Notes under the pieces: model-generated
Told to the model about the DNA's origin: nothing
The model's input: only the letters and a program-made list of their open reading frames with translations
Database searches by the model: none
Origin: Bacteroidia bacterium
GTDB lineage: Bacteria; Bacteroidota; Bacteroidia; Flavobacteriales; Flavobacteriaceae
Direction of reading: 5' to 3'
Length of the DNA: 64,000 bases
NCBI GenBank assembly: GCA_030428705.1
Contig: JAUIDI010000002.1
Location: 859,374 to 923,373, forward strand
Made by a program: the position numbers and the translations under genes
In this document: piece by piece, positions 36,495 through 45,783 of the stretch
Layout: the number at the start of each line of letters is the position of its first letter
Position numbering within the stretch: position 1 is the first letter of the stretch

Positions 36495-37313
36495 ATGTCA
36501 ACTCTTAAAAACCGAACCCTCAACGCCCTGTTTTTTATTGTGCTAATGTCGTTGACAGCCTGCAAGGAAAAGAAACAAGAAGCACCTACCCCTATCGAAG
36601 AGAACGCTAAAAATAAATGGGTTCCGATTTTCAACGGTAAGGACCTAAAGGACTGGACCATGAAAATCAATGGCTACCCCTTGGGCGAGAATTTCGGGAA
36701 TACGTTTAGGGTCGAAGACAGCATTCTGAGCATACGTTATGACGAATACGGCCCGGAATTCGGGGAACGGTTCGGAGCGCTCTTTTATGACAGGGAACTT
36801 TCCAACTATAGATTGAAAGTGGAATACCGTTTTGTCGGCGAAACGGCGCAGGGAGCCCCCGAATGGGGATATCGCGATAGCGGGGTACAGATCCATACCC
36901 AACCCCCAAATACAGTAAAGTTGGACCAACAATTTCCTATTTGTCTAGAATATAATCTGCATGGTGGCAATGGTACCGATGACAGGCCTTTGGGAGCCAT
37001 TTGCGGCATAGGCATGAAAGTCGAGGTAGACGGAGTGAAAAGCAATCTCTTTTGCACACCGGCCAAGGTGGGCAGAACCTTTCACGGCGACCAATGGGTC
37101 ACTATCGAAATCGATGTCAAAGATGGAAAAATGACCCACTTCGTCAATGGGGAAGAAATCATGGATTACGCCAACCCTTCCTATGATCCCGAGAACGAGT
37201 TTGCAACAATGTTTATCAAGAATGGCGATACCTCCGTGCACAGCGGATATATTTCCTTACAATCGAACAGTCATCCCATCGATTTTAGAAAAATAGAACT
37301 GCTTGAATATTAA
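36495..37313 (+). CDS. DUF1080 lipoprotein (3-keto-disaccharide hydrolase-like)
   Basis: 272 residues with lipoprotein signal FFIVLMSLTACKEK (Cys ~24). The DUF1080 domain begins WVPIFNGKDLKDWTMKI and contains YRDSGVQIHTQPPN and HFVNGEEIMDY; the C-terminus HPIDFRKIELL is typical. It is expected to bind or hydrolyse 3-keto-glycosides in the periplasm. It is the second DUF1080 in the window and only partly similar to the one at 27876. It is followed 19 bp later by a 2-hydroxyacid dehydrogenase in the same direction. Confidence 0.86.
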   Translation: MSTLKNRTLNALFFIVLMSLTACKEKKQEAPTPIEENAKNKWVPIFNGKDLKDWTMKINGYPLGENFGNTFRVEDSILSIRYDEYGPEFGERFGALFYDRELSNYRLKVEYRFVGETAQGAPEWGYRDSGVQIHTQPPNTVKLDQQFPICLEYNLHGGNGTDDRPLGAICGIGMKVEVDGVKSNLFCTPAKVGRTFHGDQWVTIEIDVKDGKMTHFVNGEEIMDYANPSYDPENEFATMFIKNGDTSVHSGYISLQSNSHPIDFRKIELLEY

Positions 37314-37332
37314 CGTCCCTCAAAATTTTAAA

Positions 37333-38295
37333 ATGAAAGTATTGGTTTCCTTGAATTTTCCTCCCATAGGGATAGAAATGCTCAAAAAAGAAGGATTGGA
37401 GGTCACTACATGGACCAACGATCTTCCCATGAACAGGGAACAACTTATCACGGCCAGCCAAAAGCATGATATTCTGCTCTCCTCAAGTATTTACAAGCTG
37501 GATGCCGATTTTCTCGAACAGAACAAACACCTGAAATTGATTTCGCAATTTGCGGCCGGGTACAACAATATCGATCTAAAAAAAACATCTGAATTGGGGA
37601 TTCCCATCGCAAACACACCAAATGCCATGTCGCATGCAACCGCCGATATCGCCTTCGGGCTTATGTTAGCCGTTGCGCGCAAAATGTTCTATATGCACAA
37701 AACGATCATTTCAGGAGATTGGGGGCATTTTCGTCCGCAAGCCAATTTGGGCATGGAACTCAAAGGAAAGACCATTGGTGTTTTCGGAATGGGAAGAATA
37801 GGAACCGAATTCGCCAAACGCTGTTTCGGGGCCTATGATATGAAAGTCATTTATCATAATAGAACTAGAAATCCAGAAGCGGAAAAGGGCCTAAAGGCAA
37901 CGTATGTTACTTTTGATGAACTGTTGCTGCAGAGCGATGTGCTATCGGTACACGCCGGACTTTCACAAGAAACCCATGAATTGTTCAATGCCGAAGCATT
38001 CTCGAAAATGAAACCGTCGGCCATTTTCATCAATACCGCCAGAGGGGGCATTCACAATGAACCGGATCTTATAGCGGCGCTTCGCAACAAAATCATTTGG
38101 GGCGCCGGATTGGATGTTACCAATCCTGAACCCATGAAACCCGACAATCCGTTGCTGAATATGGAAAATGTCGCCGTGTTGCCCCATATCGGTTCGGCCA
38201 CCATTGAGGCCCGAAACGAAATGTCAAGGCTCGCTGCCCTGAATATCGTTCAATTCGTCAAGGGAGAACCTATCGAAAACCTTGTTCGGACATAA
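37333..38295 (+). CDS. D-2-hydroxyacid dehydrogenase (glyoxylate/hydroxypyruvate reductase-like)
   Basis: 320 residues from the ATG at 37333 (MKVLVSLNFPPIG); an upstream TTG overlapping the previous gene is less likely. NAD(P)-binding GxGxxG is in GVFGMGRIGTEFAKRC (about 150-165). Catalytic residues are Arg in INTARGG, Glu in TNPEP-type context and His in LPHIGSAT. Cytosolic. It reduces glyoxylate or hydroxypyruvate, or oxidises D-glycerate. Its place after a DUF1080 gene suggests use on sugar-derived acids; not proven. Confidence 0.88.
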   Translation: MKVLVSLNFPPIGIEMLKKEGLEVTTWTNDLPMNREQLITASQKHDILLSSSIYKLDADFLEQNKHLKLISQFAAGYNNIDLKKTSELGIPIANTPNAMSHATADIAFGLMLAVARKMFYMHKTIISGDWGHFRPQANLGMELKGKTIGVFGMGRIGTEFAKRCFGAYDMKVIYHNRTRNPEAEKGLKATYVTFDELLLQSDVLSVHAGLSQETHELFNAEAFSKMKPSAIFINTARGGIHNEPDLIAALRNKIIWGAGLDVTNPEPMKPDNPLLNMENVAVLPHIGSATIEARNEMSRLAALNIVQFVKGEPIENLVRT

Positions 38296-38319
38296 ACACG
38301 AATGGCTATTTAACGCGTG

Positions 38320-39267
38320 TTAAAAAGGAAGGTTTTTCAAATCCACATTGCCCCCCGAAATTATAATTCCGGTTTTTTTATTTTCGAACCTTTGCTTCTC
38401 GCGCAATACGGCTGCCAAGGCTACCGCGCTTGAGGGTTCGACAATAATCTTCATCCGCTCCCAAATCAATCGCATGGCATTTACTATTTCATCTTCCGTC
38501 ACCCTTATTATAGCATCGACATAATCCAAAATAATCGGAAAGTTCTTATCGCCCAATTGCGTCTTCAATCCATCGGCGATGGTATAGGTCGTTTCATTAC
38601 CTTCTATTTTTCCACTTTGCAACGAACGGTAGGCGTCATCGACTTCAAAAGGTTCGCTTCCGATAACCTTACAATCATTTCCGAAGTTTTGTACCGCTAA
38701 GGCCGTTCCCGCAATGAGTCCTCCACCGCCTACGGGCGCCACTACAAAATCAAGGTCAGGATGGTCTTGCAACAACTCTAAACAGGCCGTGCCCTGCCCT
38801 ATTATGACATTCTCATCATTGGAAGGATGGATAAAGGTAGCGCCCGTTTCCGCTTGGATCTTTTGTGCCGCTTTGGCACGGGCCTCCAATGTCGGTTCGC
38901 ACTCGACAATGTTTCCTCCGTAACCCATAACGGCATCCTTCTTTACTTGCGGAGCCGAGGAAGGCATTACGATATAAGCCTCGACACCGATACTTTTTGC
39001 CGCAAGGGAAAGCGCCTGTGCGAAATTTCCGGAGGAATGGGTAACCACGCCTTTTTTCTTTTGTTCATCATCGAGCAATAATATGGCATTGGTCGCGCCC
39101 CTCATTTTATAAGCGCCCATTCTTTGAAAATTCTCACATTTAAAGAAAAGTTCGCTTCCTGAAATCTTGTCTATTTGGGAAGAAGTAAGTACAGGCGTTC
39201 TATATACATACGGTTTGATACGCCCGTAACATTGCAACAATAGTTGTTTGGCGTTATCGATTGCCAC
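38320..39267 (-). CDS. Threonine/serine dehydratase-like PLP enzyme
   Basis: 315 residues, fold type II PLP enzyme. The PLP lysine is in GAYKMRGATNA (about residue 54), substrate loop SSGNFAQA, phosphate loop GGGGLIAG. No regulatory ACT domain, so it is the catabolic threonine dehydratase/serine racemase/hydroxyaspartate dehydratase type. The start is GTG (39267); no in-frame ATG is close. It lies 13 bp after the Gfo/Idh/MocA gene in the same direction. Confidence 0.85.
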   Translation of the reverse strand: MAIDNAKQLLLQCYGRIKPYVYRTPVLTSSQIDKISGSELFFKCENFQRMGAYKMRGATNAILLLDDEQKKKGVVTHSSGNFAQALSLAAKSIGVEAYIVMPSSAPQVKKDAVMGYGGNIVECEPTLEARAKAAQKIQAETGATFIHPSNDENVIIGQGTACLELLQDHPDLDFVVAPVGGGGLIAGTALAVQNFGNDCKVIGSEPFEVDDAYRSLQSGKIEGNETTYTIADGLKTQLGDKNFPIILDYVDAIIRVTEDEIVNAMRLIWERMKIIVEPSSAVALAAVLREKQRFENKKTGIIISGGNVDLKNLPF

Positions 39268-39280
39268 TATTTGGATTTTT

Positions 39281-40390
39281 TCAATTCAAGGAAACTTTAC
39301 CTCCGGATTTCACTGCTTCATAGATAGCGTCGATAATTTTCATGTCCTTTACACCTTCTTCACCGTTTACGGGCACTATGGGTTGTTTCCCTTCGAAAAT
39401 AAGCTCGGCCATTCCATCCATTTGAAGCGTCTGATGGGTCGTATGAGGCTGATCTAGTTCGCCCTTGTGGGTACGTCCTTTGATAGGTCCATAACCGGTA
39501 GACGGTCTCATTTCCATCCATCCCTTGGAACCTGTCATAAAAAATCGATCTAAATTGTTCATCGCATAGGTAGACAGGCAATTGGCCACCGCTCCACTGG
39601 GAAAACCCATCTGAAATTGAATGGTCTCATCGACACCTTCTTTAAACTTTTCAGGATCCGTTTTAGTTTCTTGGGCGGTGACCCAGATGGGTTCTTCGCC
39701 CAGCATATAACGGGCTCCGTTTATCGAGTAGATACCGATATCCATCATGGCCCCGCCTCCGGCCAACTTCTTGTTCAATCTCCATTGGGTTGGATTTCCG
39801 ATTACAAAACCGGACTGGCCCTGAAAAAATTTGGGTTGACCGAATTCGCCATCTTTGCGCATTCGAATAACTTCGACGGTCTTGGGTTCAAAGTGCATCC
39901 GATAACCAATCAATAATTTTACGTTGGCCGCCTTACAGGCATCGACCATTTTTTGTCCTTCGTCCGCATTAATGCCCATAGGCTTTTCGCAGATTACATG
40001 TTTGCCAGCTTTTGCGACGCGAATGGTTTGTTCGCAATGCAGGCCATTGGGAGTAATAACATACACTGCATCGATATCAGGATTATTCTTTATTTCATCG
40101 AAATTTTCATAATTGTAGCAATTCTTGTTCGGAATACCGTATTCTTTCTGCCATTTCTCGACTTTCGAGGGCGTACCGCTGATCACACCCACCAATTTGG
40201 CCCGTTTGCAATCTTTCATTGCATTTGCCACCCGGGTACCATAACTGCCCAGCCCCATGATGGCGACCCGAAGCATCTTGCCCTGATAGGGTCTATCGGA
40301 AGCCGCAAATAAACTTGTAGAATTAAAGACAAGTGGCAAACCGATTGCCGAAACGGTAAGTTTTTCAATAAAATTTCTTCGTGATTCCAT
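39281..40390 (-). CDS. Tat-exported Gfo/Idh/MocA family oxidoreductase
   Basis: 369 residues. An N-terminal SRRNFIEKL twin-arginine-like signal and hydrophobic stretch end near SLFAAS. Rossmann motif VAIMGLGSYGTRVA (about 42-55) and the family sugar-binding motif CEKPMG (about 132). Export with bound NAD(P) through Tat is known in this family. Enzymes of this group oxidise sugar C3 or act on 3-keto-glycosides, matching the DUF1080 proteins nearby. Followed 13 bp later by the PLP dehydratase. Confidence 0.87.
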   Translation of the reverse strand: MESRRNFIEKLTVSAIGLPLVFNSTSLFAASDRPYQGKMLRVAIMGLGSYGTRVANAMKDCKRAKLVGVISGTPSKVEKWQKEYGIPNKNCYNYENFDEIKNNPDIDAVYVITPNGLHCEQTIRVAKAGKHVICEKPMGINADEGQKMVDACKAANVKLLIGYRMHFEPKTVEVIRMRKDGEFGQPKFFQGQSGFVIGNPTQWRLNKKLAGGGAMMDIGIYSINGARYMLGEEPIWVTAQETKTDPEKFKEGVDETIQFQMGFPSGAVANCLSTYAMNNLDRFFMTGSKGWMEMRPSTGYGPIKGRTHKGELDQPHTTHQTLQMDGMAELIFEGKQPIVPVNGEEGVKDMKIIDAIYEAVKSGGKVSLN

Positions 40391-40497
40391 GATTCTTCGA
40401 TTTTGTTTAAAAATAGGACTAAAAAGTTTAAATCAAATCTTTGAAAACAAAAAACCGAAATGTTGTAAAGCTTTTTTATCCTAATTACGCCATCGCA

Positions 40498-41568
40498 TTA
40501 TTGTTTACCATTCAATTTCTTGATCAGGTCGACCTCATCTTGGCGATAGGGGGTTCCGTCTTTTCGAAAAACATCATGGAACCATTCGATGGGTTCCGCA
40601 CCATTTTCAATAGGCGTGTTCCATTGGTATATGGTATTGCTTTTGCCTTTGACTAGACCCCAGTTTATCGCCCCGATGTTCTCTTCCTTCAAAATCGGCA
40701 TAATATTGGAAAAGCGACTGTTACGGGTCCTGGCCATGTATTCGGTACAGATCATTGGCCTGCCGTGACTTTTCAAAAGATTGATGATCAACCTGTGATT
40801 TTCCGGTCCTTCATAATTGTGGTATGTGATTATATCGGAATTCAAGGCTTGAAAAGCGTTTAGTTCCTGTAAATCCCATTTCCATAGGCCGGCCGAAATG
40901 GGTTGTGACGGGTTTACGGCCCTTGCCCACTCAAAGACTTTTTCCAATAGAGGCAACGTTTTGTTCCCCTTGCCCTCATTGCCGGGTTCATTGTAAAGAT
41001 CCCAAAGGAGTACTCGGTCGTCATTGGCAAAGGTTTTCATAATGTCCTTGACATATGTTTCGAGTTCCGGAAAATTACTCGCTGTATATGAGGCGGGATC
41101 CCCCGGATCTTGGATCCAACCTGAGTTGTGGGTTCCGGGTTTGGGGTCCGGTTGCTTTCCAATCTTTGGGGTTTTGTTCCAAACATCGTCAAAAAACACG
41201 AACATGGTCTTGATTTTATGGTTGTTGGATATTTTAAGATATTCATCGACCCTTTTCTTAAAACCTTCAGGGTCTTGTTTGTACGCCAAACTATGCAGGT
41301 AAACACGCATAACGTTCATGCCTATACCTTCTGCAAACCCCAGCTCCGTGTCAATTGTTTTTGGGTCAAAAGTAGCTTCTTGCCACATTTCCAATTGGTT
41401 GATCGCGGTGCTAGGCACAAAATCCGCCCCATTTAGCCATTCATGCTGGTCGTACCATTTTTGGGCCTTTTCAATGGACCACTGCTTAGACTCCAATGAT
41501 TGCGCGGTAATTGAACCATATGTGAACAATAAAGCAACAATCGATAAAGTTTTAATTGTGTTTTTCAT
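40498..41568 (-). CDS. Secreted GH5-like glycoside hydrolase
   Basis: 356 residues with signal peptide IKTLSIVALLFTYGSITAQ. TIM-barrel hydrolase of the cellulase/GH5 clan. The acid/base Glu is in LYNEPGNEG (about 194) and the likely nucleophile Glu in MICTEYMART (about 284). Also WGLVKGKSNTIYQW. Related proteins are often labelled 1,4-beta-xylanase, but the substrate is open. It is 107 bp before the Gfo/Idh/MocA gene, in the same direction, perhaps one transcript. Confidence 0.82.
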   Translation of the reverse strand: MKNTIKTLSIVALLFTYGSITAQSLESKQWSIEKAQKWYDQHEWLNGADFVPSTAINQLEMWQEATFDPKTIDTELGFAEGIGMNVMRVYLHSLAYKQDPEGFKKRVDEYLKISNNHKIKTMFVFFDDVWNKTPKIGKQPDPKPGTHNSGWIQDPGDPASYTASNFPELETYVKDIMKTFANDDRVLLWDLYNEPGNEGKGNKTLPLLEKVFEWARAVNPSQPISAGLWKWDLQELNAFQALNSDIITYHNYEGPENHRLIINLLKSHGRPMICTEYMARTRNSRFSNIMPILKEENIGAINWGLVKGKSNTIYQWNTPIENGAEPIEWFHDVFRKDGTPYRQDEVDLIKKLNGKQ

Positions 41569-42050
41569 TTTCTTGTTTGTGTTGGTTAATTTAATCTATA
41601 ATATCCCGTTCAAAACAAAGGTTTCGCATTAGGGACTATGTTTATACAGCCCATATATTTTTCCTAAATGGGGTTCGCTTTCTTGGTATTTTCATTTTTT
41701 ATCCCAAAACTTCATGAAAGTGCTTCTGAATTATTACAAGTCTCGGTTTCTCCTTTACCATAAAACAATCAATGGTATACAGTTTAAGTTTCCATTATCC
41801 GTTAAATATAAATATTTGGTTGCTTTTTGTACCTTACCTTGTACCGGATTACACTAATATTCTTGAAATGTCGTGACGACTAAAAGAATCAGTACTGTCA
41901 ATTTACAAATCCGCCTATAAAACGGCCGGGGCGTCATGCAAAGCCGAACAGCAATATTAGGACCGTCATGAAAAAATTGCCTTTTGTCATATCGGGTTAA
42001 AAGGAATTTGATTTGGAAGAACCGCAAATACTTTCGTTATAGCACACACT
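41569..42050. other. 482-bp divergent gap, no gene seen
   Basis: AT-rich region between the divergent GH5-like gene and the dioxygenase gene. No ORF with coding signs, no strong hairpin and no tRNA seen. It must hold both promoters; I could not place them with confidence. Confidence 0.4.
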
Positions 42051-42875
42051 ATGAATCTAAATGCTTTAAACAAAATAATGGACTTACCTGATTCGAGGAA
42101 AATGCCCGTTCTATTTCTTGGTCACGGTAGTCCGATGAACGCCATTGAGGAAAATGAATTCGTCAATGGATTTAGGAGAATCGGAAGAGAGATTTCCACA
42201 CCGAAAGCCATTCTCTGTATTTCGGCCCATTGGGAAACAAATGGAACATTCGTTACCGCAATGGAAAACCCAAGAACCATTCATGATTTCGGTGGTTTTC
42301 CCCAAGAATTGTTCAATGTCCAATATCCTGCGCCAGGAAGTCCTGAATTGGCAAAACAAACCAAGAATATCGTCACAAAAACCAATATCGGTTTGGATGA
42401 GAAATGGGGGCTTGACCACGGCGCATGGAGCGTTATCAAGCACATGTACCCAAATGCCGATGTGCCCATCATTCAATTGAGTTTGGATTACTCAAAACCG
42501 GCCCGCGATCATTATGACCTTGCCAGGGAACTATACCCGTTGAGGCAAAAGGGTGTATTGATAGTAGGTAGTGGAAACATGGTCCACAACCTTAGATTGG
42601 TCGCTTGGGAAAAATTAGCAGGTGAACCCTATGCCTATGATTGGGCCACGGAGGCAAATGAAAAAATGAAGTCAAAAATCTTGAGCGGAAATTTTGAAAA
42701 CCTAATCGACTACACGAATCAGGGCAGGGCGTTCGATTTGGCAATCCCTACGCCAGAGCATTATCTGCCCTTGCTCTATGCATTGGCGTTGAAAGATAAA
42801 AATGACGAAACAACATTATTCAATGACCTGCCCGTTGGCGGTTCTCTATCTATGACATCCGTCAAATTTGAATGA
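42051..42875 (+). CDS. ygiD: 4,5-DOPA dioxygenase extradiol-like protein
   Basis: 274 residues of the LigB/YgiD extradiol dioxygenase family. Metal-binding segments are LFLGHGSPMNAI (about 21-32), SAHWETNG (about 58) and WGLDHGAWSV (about 119), and VGSGNMVHNLR (about 177) supplies a conserved His. It opens catechol-type rings using non-haem iron or zinc. Cytosolic, apparently monocistronic. The first ATG is used; an internal ATG 27 bp later is also possible. Confidence 0.88.
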   Translation: MNLNALNKIMDLPDSRKMPVLFLGHGSPMNAIEENEFVNGFRRIGREISTPKAILCISAHWETNGTFVTAMENPRTIHDFGGFPQELFNVQYPAPGSPELAKQTKNIVTKTNIGLDEKWGLDHGAWSVIKHMYPNADVPIIQLSLDYSKPARDHYDLARELYPLRQKGVLIVGSGNMVHNLRLVAWEKLAGEPYAYDWATEANEKMKSKILSGNFENLIDYTNQGRAFDLAIPTPEHYLPLLYALALKDKNDETTLFNDLPVGGSLSMTSVKFE

Positions 42876-43052
42876 AGATAGGTCGGCCAGGAATCAATAT
42901 TCTTTCGGCATTTCCCTAATCAATAATCCGAATCATGGCCAAACCTATGGCATATCCCCTAGAAAAAATTTCAAACAGATAATAAAAACCCATACAAATC
43001 ACAATGATGGCCATTGTTTTCGATATTGGCAATAAATTCTAAATTTACCGCT

Positions 43053-43787
43053 ATGCTCGACCGTTACCTTCCCATTTTTATCATATTGGCCATATTGGCC
43101 GAAATTTTGGGTACGGTAGGCGGTTTTGGCTCTTCGGTCTATTTTGTGCCCATTGCCAATTTCTTTTTGGATTTTCAATCCGTTTTAGGGATTACCGCCC
43201 TATTCCATTTATCGAGCAACATTTCTAAAATCGCCCTGTTCAAAAAAGGATTCGATAAGAAAATCGTGCTGACATTGGGTATTCCGGCGGTGCTATTCGT
43301 TTCGGTCGGAGCTTGGTTGAGCAAATTTATCGATACCACAATGTTGACTTATTTATTGGGAATATTTTTAATCGCGCTAAGTCTGATTTTTTTGATTTTC
43401 AAAAAACTGGTCGTAACACCCAACGTCAAAAATTCAATAATCGGAGGATCTCTATCCGGACTGAGCGCAGGCGTTTTGGGAACCGGAGGAGCGATAAGGG
43501 GCATTACCCTCGCCGCTTTCAAAATGGACAAGAACAAATTCATAGCAACTTCCGCCATTATCGATTTGGGCGTTGATTTTAGCCGTTCGATCGTATACTA
43601 CTTCAATGGTTATATGCGAAAAGAGCATTTGTACCTAGTGCCGATTCTTTTGATCGTGAGTATATTGGGAACTTGGGTGGGCAAAAAAATATTGGACAAG
43701 ATTACCCAAGAACAGTTTCGGGGTTTTGTGTTGTTCTTGATCTTGGGCATCGGGATTGCGAGCATTGTTTCCGAAGTATGGAAATAA
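43053..43787 (+). CDS. TauE/SafE-family membrane permease
   Basis: 244 residues with about eight hydrophobic segments. Two half-repeats carry GTVGGFGSSVYFVP (N-half) and SAGVLGTGGAIRGI (C-half), the glycine-rich signature of TauE/SafE sulfite/sulfonate/organosulfur exporters. The ATG at 43053 starts the first membrane segment (MLDRYLPIFIILAIL). A TTG at 43014 is in frame but would add a hydrophilic tail. Substrate unknown; it is about 8 kb from the sulfide oxidation genes and there is no obvious link. Confidence 0.82.
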   Translation: MLDRYLPIFIILAILAEILGTVGGFGSSVYFVPIANFFLDFQSVLGITALFHLSSNISKIALFKKGFDKKIVLTLGIPAVLFVSVGAWLSKFIDTTMLTYLLGIFLIALSLIFLIFKKLVVTPNVKNSIIGGSLSGLSAGVLGTGGAIRGITLAAFKMDKNKFIATSAIIDLGVDFSRSIVYYFNGYMRKEHLYLVPILLIVSILGTWVGKKILDKITQEQFRGFVLFLILGIGIASIVSEVWK

Positions 43788-43837
43788 TCGGTATTGGAAG
43801 TAACCATGAAAACCTGACCAGTATTAATTTTCGGATA

Positions 43838-44512
43838 TCAGGATAGTATATGACCATCCTCCATTTCAATGATGCGGTCGGTCCGTTTGGCAAAATCCTC
43901 GTCGTGGGTCACGACCAATAACGAAAGTCCTACTTCCTCTTTTAAACGTTTGAAAATATCGAATACATTCTCAGAATTATGACTATCAAGGTTCCCCGTG
44001 GGTTCATCTCCCATTAAAATGGTGGGATTGTTAATTAGGGCGCGGGCAATGGCCACACGTTGCTTTTCTCCACCCGAGATCCTTGAAGCACGTTGTTCCG
44101 CCAAATGCTCGATATGCAACATCTTTAATTTCTCATGGGCGTCGTGCTTAATTTCAGAATGCGATTTTTCGGCCAACTTTTTGGCCGGCAACATTACGTT
44201 TTCAATAACGCTGAATTCGGAGAGTAAATAATGGAACTGAAATACAAAACCGATATTCTTATTACGGATCACCGATAATTCTTGATGGTGTTTTCCGGTA
44301 ATCAGGGTGTTGTTCAGGTAAAGCTCGCCAGTATAATCCGTATCCATCGTAGAGAGTATGTACAATAAGGTCGATTTTCCTGAACCCGACTTCCCCATTA
44401 TCGAAGCGAATTCGCCCTCTTCGACCCCAAAAGTGACATCCTTGAGCACATGAAAATCCTTGGGCTTGTAGAAATGTTTGTTGATATTTTTCGTTTCTAG
44501 AACTAATTTCAT
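43838..44512 (-). CDS. ABC transporter ATP-binding protein (LolD/MacB type)
   Basis: 224 residues from ATG 44512. Walker A GKSGSGKSTLL, signature ISGGEKQRVAIARAL, Walker B ILMGDEPTGN, and the H-loop in LLVVTHD. It energises the permease encoded just upstream (8 bp gap). With the periplasmic adaptor this forms a MacAB-like tripartite exporter operon (45780 to 43838 in transcription order adaptor, permease, ATPase). Confidence 0.93.
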   Translation of the reverse strand: MKLVLETKNINKHFYKPKDFHVLKDVTFGVEEGEFASIMGKSGSGKSTLLYILSTMDTDYTGELYLNNTLITGKHHQELSVIRNKNIGFVFQFHYLLSEFSVIENVMLPAKKLAEKSHSEIKHDAHEKLKMLHIEHLAEQRASRISGGEKQRVAIARALINNPTILMGDEPTGNLDSHNSENVFDIFKRLKEEVGLSLLVVTHDEDFAKRTDRIIEMEDGHILS

Positions 44513-44520
44513 AACAAAAT

Positions 44521-45783
44521 TCAAGTGCCCCTGATAATGCGTACGGGATCGATTTTCTTTGCTTTGTTCGCCGGCAAATAACCCGCTATGAACGTAGATA
44601 TCAGGGCGAAAATAATTCCGATCACATAGTACAGCGCATTATAATTTACCGGAAAGGTCTTTATGGTGGGCAACGCTTCGGTCTCAAAGGGTGCATTATC
44701 GATGAGAACCGAAAGTCCAAAACCGATCAACAATCCCAAAATCCCACCTACGATACCGATCAGCATGGCCTGGCTTAAAAAAATGAACTGTACGTCACGC
44801 CCCGAAAACCCTGTCGCCTTTAGTATGGCAATATCTTTCATTTTTTCGTAGATGAGCATGTTCAGTATGTTGTAAATACCAAAACCGGCCACAATAAGCA
44901 AGGTTATCGATACGGCATAGGTTATCATATTACGAATGCTGGATCCGGTTTCAAATTGTGCGTTTGCTTCCTTAATATCGGTCGCTTTTATGTCGAACTG
45001 TTGTTCCATTTCCCTGGCCATCGGTACGGCCTTGTCCATATTCCATAGTTTGATATTAATGTCGGTAATATAATTTTCGGCTTCCCCTAGAATGCGCTGC
45101 GTGGTCTTCAGATTGACATAACTTTGAATATTATCTACCTCCGCGAGTCCGCTTTGATAGATACCCATTATGGTAAGGGGAAAAATATCGCCCGCTATCG
45201 TACTGATCTGTACCCGATCACCAGGCTCAAGTGACATTTTCTTTGCAAGCCCCGCGCCGAGCAGAATACCATTATCATTGTTCTTCAAAGCTTCAGGAGT
45301 ACCCTCAACGATATAGTCCTGAAAGTTCGAAAGGCGGACTTCCTCCATGACATCGATACCGATAAGATTGCCCCCCAATTCTATGGAACCCGAAATGTAA
45401 AATATTTGTGCCTGGACCTGTGGCACGGCCCCTTTGACCGCTTCGTCGTTTTTAAGATAATTCAGGATCGGCAATGCATTGTGAATTTTCTTTTGGCTTT
45501 GTTTCGGTCGTATCGAATGCACCACATTGAACGCATTCTCAAAGTCATCGAAAAGTGCGATCGGCTGTTTTTTCGAAGGTTCGATTTCATTGTACAAATG
45601 AATGTGGGGCGTACGATTCAGAACAAGCCCGTCGAGCAGACCGTTCAGTCCGGTCATAAAGCTGACCAAAGTGATATAGGCCCCTATACCGAAAGTGACT
45701 CCTAGGGCCGCCGTAACGGTACTCTTCATTTTGGTCAACAAGTGGGTCTTGGCAATACTTAAAATGACTTTCCAATTGATCAT
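44521..45783 (-). CDS. ABC transporter permease (MacB/FtsX type)
   Basis: 420 residues. One membrane segment near 20-45, a large periplasmic domain (~50-270, MacB core type), then three C-terminal membrane segments, with the FtsX region around LNMLIYEKMKDIAILKATGF (~308-327) and a short basic C-terminus (ANKAKKIDPVRIIRG). It moves a lipid, peptide or drug from the inner membrane outward. The start overlaps the adaptor stop by 4 bp (ATGA), and the ATPase follows after 8 bp. Confidence 0.9.
   Translation of the reverse strand: MINWKVILSIAKTHLLTKMKSTVTAALGVTFGIGAYITLVSFMTGLNGLLDGLVLNRTPHIHLYNEIEPSKKQPIALFDDFENAFNVVHSIRPKQSQKKIHNALPILNYLKNDEAVKGAVPQVQAQIFYISGSIELGGNLIGIDVMEEVRLSNFQDYIVEGTPEALKNNDNGILLGAGLAKKMSLEPGDRVQISTIAGDIFPLTIMGIYQSGLAEVDNIQSYVNLKTTQRILGEAENYITDINIKLWNMDKAVPMAREMEQQFDIKATDIKEANAQFETGSSIRNMITYAVSITLLIVAGFGIYNILNMLIYEKMKDIAILKATGFSGRDVQFIFLSQAMLIGIVGGILGLLIGFGLSVLIDNAPFETEALPTIKTFPVNYNALYYVIGIIFALISTFIAGYLPANKAKKIDPVRIIRGT

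Noticed and set aside
43013..43047. Possible sixth regulon site before the TauE-type gene (ATGATGGCCATTGT, 22 nt, TAAATTTA)
   Set aside because: The right half-site is broken (TTG instead of TCA) and the box is only 5 nt from the chosen ATG, leaving almost no leader.
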